Origin: Halorientalis regularis
Lineage (GTDB): Archaea; Halobacteriota; Halobacteria; Halobacteriales; Haloarculaceae
Reading direction: 5' to 3'
NCBI RefSeq assembly: GCF_023698535.1
Contig: NZ_JALJCL010000024.1
Coordinates: forward strand, 1-32,082
Length of the DNA stretch: 32,082 nt
The position numbers were made by a program, and so were the translations under genes. Below, one piece after another: positions 30,308 to 32,082 of the stretch. The first letter of the stretch is position 1. The number at the start of each line of letters is the position of its first letter. A model generated the notes under the pieces. The model ran no database searches and had not been told where the DNA came from. It saw nothing but the letters and a program-made list of their open reading frames with translations.

Positions 30308-30314
30308 TATTTAA
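30308..30314 (+). promoter_or_regulatory. TATA box of the rhodanese gene
   Basis: TATTTAA, centred about 33 bases before ATG 30344, implies a transcript with a leader of about seven bases. Confidence 0.55.
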
Positions 30315-30343
30315 GCCTGAACAGAGCGGTGATATTGAACGAT

Positions 30344-30688
30344 ATGAGCAATACCGATATCGAGGCTGTCGAGGTCGCACGTCGACTCGAGACGGACGAC
30401 GCGGCGGAGCTGTTCGTCCTTGACGTTCGCAAGGAGCGCGACTACGCACAGCGGCGGATCCCCGAGAGTACGAACGTTCCCGTCTACGAGGATTTGCTCC
30501 AGTACGACTACTCTGGGCTCGAAAATCACCTGGACGAACTCCCCGAGAACGAGGAGATCGCGGTCGTCTGCAAGGCCGGTGTCACGTCCGCCCGCGCCGC
30601 CGAGTTCCTCCGGGCGCAGGGCTTCGAGGCGAAGTCCGTCCGCAACGGGATGCACGCCTGGGGGCGTGTCGACCACGACATGCAGTAG
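30344..30688 (+). CDS. Single-domain rhodanese (sulfurtransferase)
   Basis: A 114-residue rhodanese-like protein. LFVLDVRKERDYAQRRIPES is the CDC25-like N-terminal strand and helix, and the active-site loop VVCKAGVTSARAAEFL carries the persulfide cysteine C76, followed by GFEAKSVRNGMHAW. Single-domain rhodaneses move sulfane sulfur in thiosulfate detoxification, tRNA thiolation or cofactor synthesis. The physiological acceptor here is unknown. ATG 30344 is set by the TATA box. All active-site features are present. Confidence 0.9.
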   Translation: MSNTDIEAVEVARRLETDDAAELFVLDVRKERDYAQRRIPESTNVPVYEDLLQYDYSGLENHLDELPENEEIAVVCKAGVTSARAAEFLRAQGFEAKSVRNGMHAWGRVDHDMQ

Positions 30689-30765
30689 ATTCGCCGACCG
30701 GACGGCGTGGAACTGGCGTCGCGGATGTCGGCCTCCTGCCGTGTCGAGTGGCCGAGAGCAGGGGA

Positions 30766-31110
30766 TTACTCGGCCGTCGGGGCGTCTGTATCCGCCTCGT
30801 GGGATTCGAGTCGTCGTCGGAGTGTCCTGGCCTTCCTGGTCGCGAGAGCGGTCGCGGGTTCCGTCCGGTAGTGCAGGATCGACTCGGCATCGCCGGCCGC
30901 GGTCTGTGGCGTGTGGACGACGGCGACGAGCGTGCCGCCGGTCGTCCTGATCTTGGTGCCGACGGGTGTCGCCGTCGCGTGGAGTCCCTTCACGGCGTCG
31001 TGGATCGCGTCGAGTGCGCCGTCGCCGTCGACGGTCAGCGCGAGCGTCGCGAACTGCGGGTCGGTGAACGTACGATCTGCGGTCGCTGAAGTCTCGGGTT
31101 GGTCGGTCAT
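30766..31110 (-). CDS. Conserved haloarchaeal protein of unknown function, 114 residues
   Basis: MTDQPETSATADRTFTDPQF, then ATLALTVDGDGALDAIHDAV, KGLHATATPVGTKIRTTGGT, LVAVVHTPQTAAGDAESILH and an Arg-rich helix near the end. The middle alternates strands and helices like a small alpha/beta sandwich. No motif points to a function. ATG 31110 begins right after a spacer that leads to the right-edge transposon, so this gene is the last chromosomal gene before it. Confidence 0.6.
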   Translation of the reverse strand: MTDQPETSATADRTFTDPQFATLALTVDGDGALDAIHDAVKGLHATATPVGTKIRTTGGTLVAVVHTPQTAAGDAESILHYRTEPATALATRKARTLRRRLESHEADTDAPTAE

Positions 31111-31202
31111 GGGTGTGCCTCCGTTGCCCCTTTACCTTCGACCCGGACGGAATTAATCGTCCCGGCGCGTCGGGCCCGCGAGTGACACGTAGCGAGCGGA
31201 AG

Positions 31203-31222
31203 CTCACCCCTCCAGGGGTGAG
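31203..31222 (+). repeat. Left-end hairpin of the second element
   Basis: CTCACCCC-TCCA-GGGGTGAG is an 8-bp stem and 4-base loop, the same architecture as the hairpin at 25787-25806 but with a diverged sequence, so the two elements probably need different TnpA proteins. Confidence 0.8.
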
Positions 31223-31261
31223 TCTGAGCGACAATACCGCCCGACAGTCAACGAACTACGG

Positions 31262-31399
31262 CTAATCTGGATGTTCCACGTTTTCAAGACCTTCTTCCAG
31301 CACATCGCAGTACGCTTCGGTCAAGTCCATTTCGTTACGCTCGGCGTGGTCTTTCACTCGCCCGTGGATACTCCACGGAATGTCGATGTTTGGCCTCAT
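31262..31399 (-). CDS. 45-residue accessory protein divergent from tnpB
   Basis: The frame reads MRPNIDIPWSIHGRVKDHAE then RNEMDLTEAYCDVLEEGLEN and VEHPD before TAG. A short strand (NIDIPW) followed by two helices (IHGRVKDHAERNE and DLTEAYCDVLEEGLENV) is the layout of a ribbon-helix-helix subunit. It lies inside the transposon between the left-end hairpin and tnpB, with the two starts 36 bases apart. It may regulate tnpB or the omega RNA, or act as an antagonist. The RHH fold is inferred from the pattern; the role is unknown. Confidence 0.65.
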   Translation of the reverse strand: MRPNIDIPWSIHGRVKDHAERNEMDLTEAYCDVLEEGLENVEHPD

Positions 31400-31434
31400 C
31401 GACGGACTTATTAGACCGAGAGACTAAATAGACT

Positions 31435-31977
31435 ATGGTGATGAGGCGAACCAACACGTTCGCGGTGCGTCCGCTCTCTGAGCGGGACGAGCAACTACTC
31501 CGCGAGTTGTTGGACGCCTCCGCCAGCCTGTGGAACGAACTAAACTACGAACGTCGCCAGAACTTCTTCGACAGCGAGTCGGTGTGGGATACCGCCGACT
31601 ACCGGAAACAGTACGTCGACGTGCTCGGGTCTGCTACCGCACAGCAGGTGATTCGGAAGAATAAGTCGGCGTGGCAGTCGTTCTTCGCCGCCCGCGAGAA
31701 CGGCGAGGACACGGCCCCGCCGGGCTATTGGGGCAACGAGGACGACGGTAGAGAACTCCGCACGTTCATCCGCAACGATCAGTACACGCTGGAAACCGGC
31801 GAGCGGTCACGAGTCGAGATTCCGGTCGGCCAAGAACTGAAAGACGAGTACGGCCTGGGATATCACGACCGCCTGCGCCTCGAAGTTGCTGGCGACCCCA
31901 AGTGGAACGGCGAACAGGGCCGTCTGGAGATACAGTACGACGAGACTGACGACACGTTCAGGGCCATCCGTCTTTAG
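31435..31977 (+). pseudogene. TnpB, N-terminal half only
   Basis: 180 residues from ATG 31435 ([20 protein letters not shown]). They cover the N-terminal REC/WED-type region of haloarchaeal TnpB ([65 protein letters not shown]). The frame ends abruptly after FRAIRL, before any RuvC motif or zinc finger. Full-length relatives need about 220 more residues. A catalytic role is impossible for this fragment. It was cut by another insertion or a deletion at about 31970; the missing part may lie beyond the window. Confidence 0.85.
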
Positions 31978-32082
31978 CTAAGAGAGAAACCGCGTGACAG
32001 CAGCGGCTTATCGAGGCTACTTTTCGAGAGGAATGAGGAGGCGATAGCTGTGTCCAACAGAGCCTCCTCATCGAGAATCATG
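31978..32082. other. Unassigned right edge with a hairpin
   Basis: Non-tnpB DNA. An inverted repeat pairs GAGGAGGC (32035-32042) with GCCTCCTC (32062-32069). This sequence replaces the rest of tnpB and may be the end of another mobile element, but too little is visible to name it. Confidence 0.4.

Larger units (their letters stand above)
31189..31977 (+). mobile_element. Truncated IS605-group (tnpB-only type) element
   Basis: The left end resembles the complete element at 25768. GTAGCGAG at 31189-31196 precedes a subterminal hairpin (31203-31222), just as GTAGCGAG precedes the hairpin in the first copy. It carries a 45-residue minus-strand ORF and the front of tnpB, but no tnpA. The right end is absent; coding similarity stops at about 31970. 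The exact left border is uncertain by a few bases. Confidence 0.7.

Noticed and set aside
31975-32081. Short minus-strand frame at the right edge starting MILDEEALLDTAIASS
   Set aside because: 35 codons ending at a stop where the tnpB fragment ends. It has no recognised family and lies over a hairpin, so it is more likely mobile-element end sequence than a gene.

Overview
The window is chromosomal DNA of a haloarchaeon (class Halobacteria). Signs are the high G+C content, strongly acidic proteins, TATA boxes about 25 bases ahead of leaderless or nearly leaderless starts, a Rio2 kinase, NcsA, the CdrL-CdrS-FtsZ2 division cluster, a HalOD1 protein and many small zinc-ribbon proteins. The genus cannot be fixed from the sequence alone.

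Layout. Positions 1-2679: an edge fragment, rio2, a lipoate-ligase/octanoyltransferase-like gene and a peroxiredoxin. Positions 2680-6235: a decayed surface or exopolysaccharide island, with an AT-rich spacer, a Tat-exported Thr/Gly-rich repeat protein, a glycosyltransferase cut by a deletion and joined out of frame to the tail of a GtrA-type membrane protein, and a Tat-exported GH5 glycosidase. Positions 6342-10896: housekeeping and conserved haloarchaeal genes (endonuclease IV, methyltransferase, alpha/beta hydrolase, tRNA thiolation enzyme NcsA). Positions 11101-13293: ftsZ2, cdrS and cdrL on the minus strand, with a repeated GTAAGAC motif between cdrL and cdrS that looks like an operator. 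Positions 13444-14538: tRNA-Tyr, whose 3' end is present three times (an old integration footprint running into the stop codon of the next gene), then a tandem-HTH gene with a one-base frameshift. Positions 15531-22811: a cobalamin cluster on the plus strand: HAD phosphatase, cbiB, cobS, cobY, cobD, cbiZ, btuR/cobA and cbiP.

The cobalamin cluster covers the late, nucleotide-loop half of the pathway and cobinamide salvage. BtuR adenosylates the corrinoid, CbiZ converts adenosylcobinamide to adenosylcobyric acid, CbiP amidates to cobyric acid, CobD supplies aminopropanol phosphate, CbiB joins them, CobY activates with GTP, and CobS attaches alpha-ribazole (phosphate). The HAD enzyme at the head of the run is a candidate for the phosphatase step, which has no classical enzyme here.

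Positions 22845-24612 hold a MinD/ParA-like ATPase overlapping an uncharacterised partner, a 38-residue zinc-finger microprotein and a small winged-helix regulator divergent from a serine hydrolase. That hydrolase gene is split by a complete 1700-bp IS200/IS605-family element (25768-27467; tnpA and tnpB) inserted just after TTAC. Its two halves rejoin exactly in frame. Downstream lie small zinc-ribbon genes, short conserved genes, a methyltransferase and a rhodanese. The right edge holds a second, truncated tnpB element with a divergently encoded 45-residue accessory protein.
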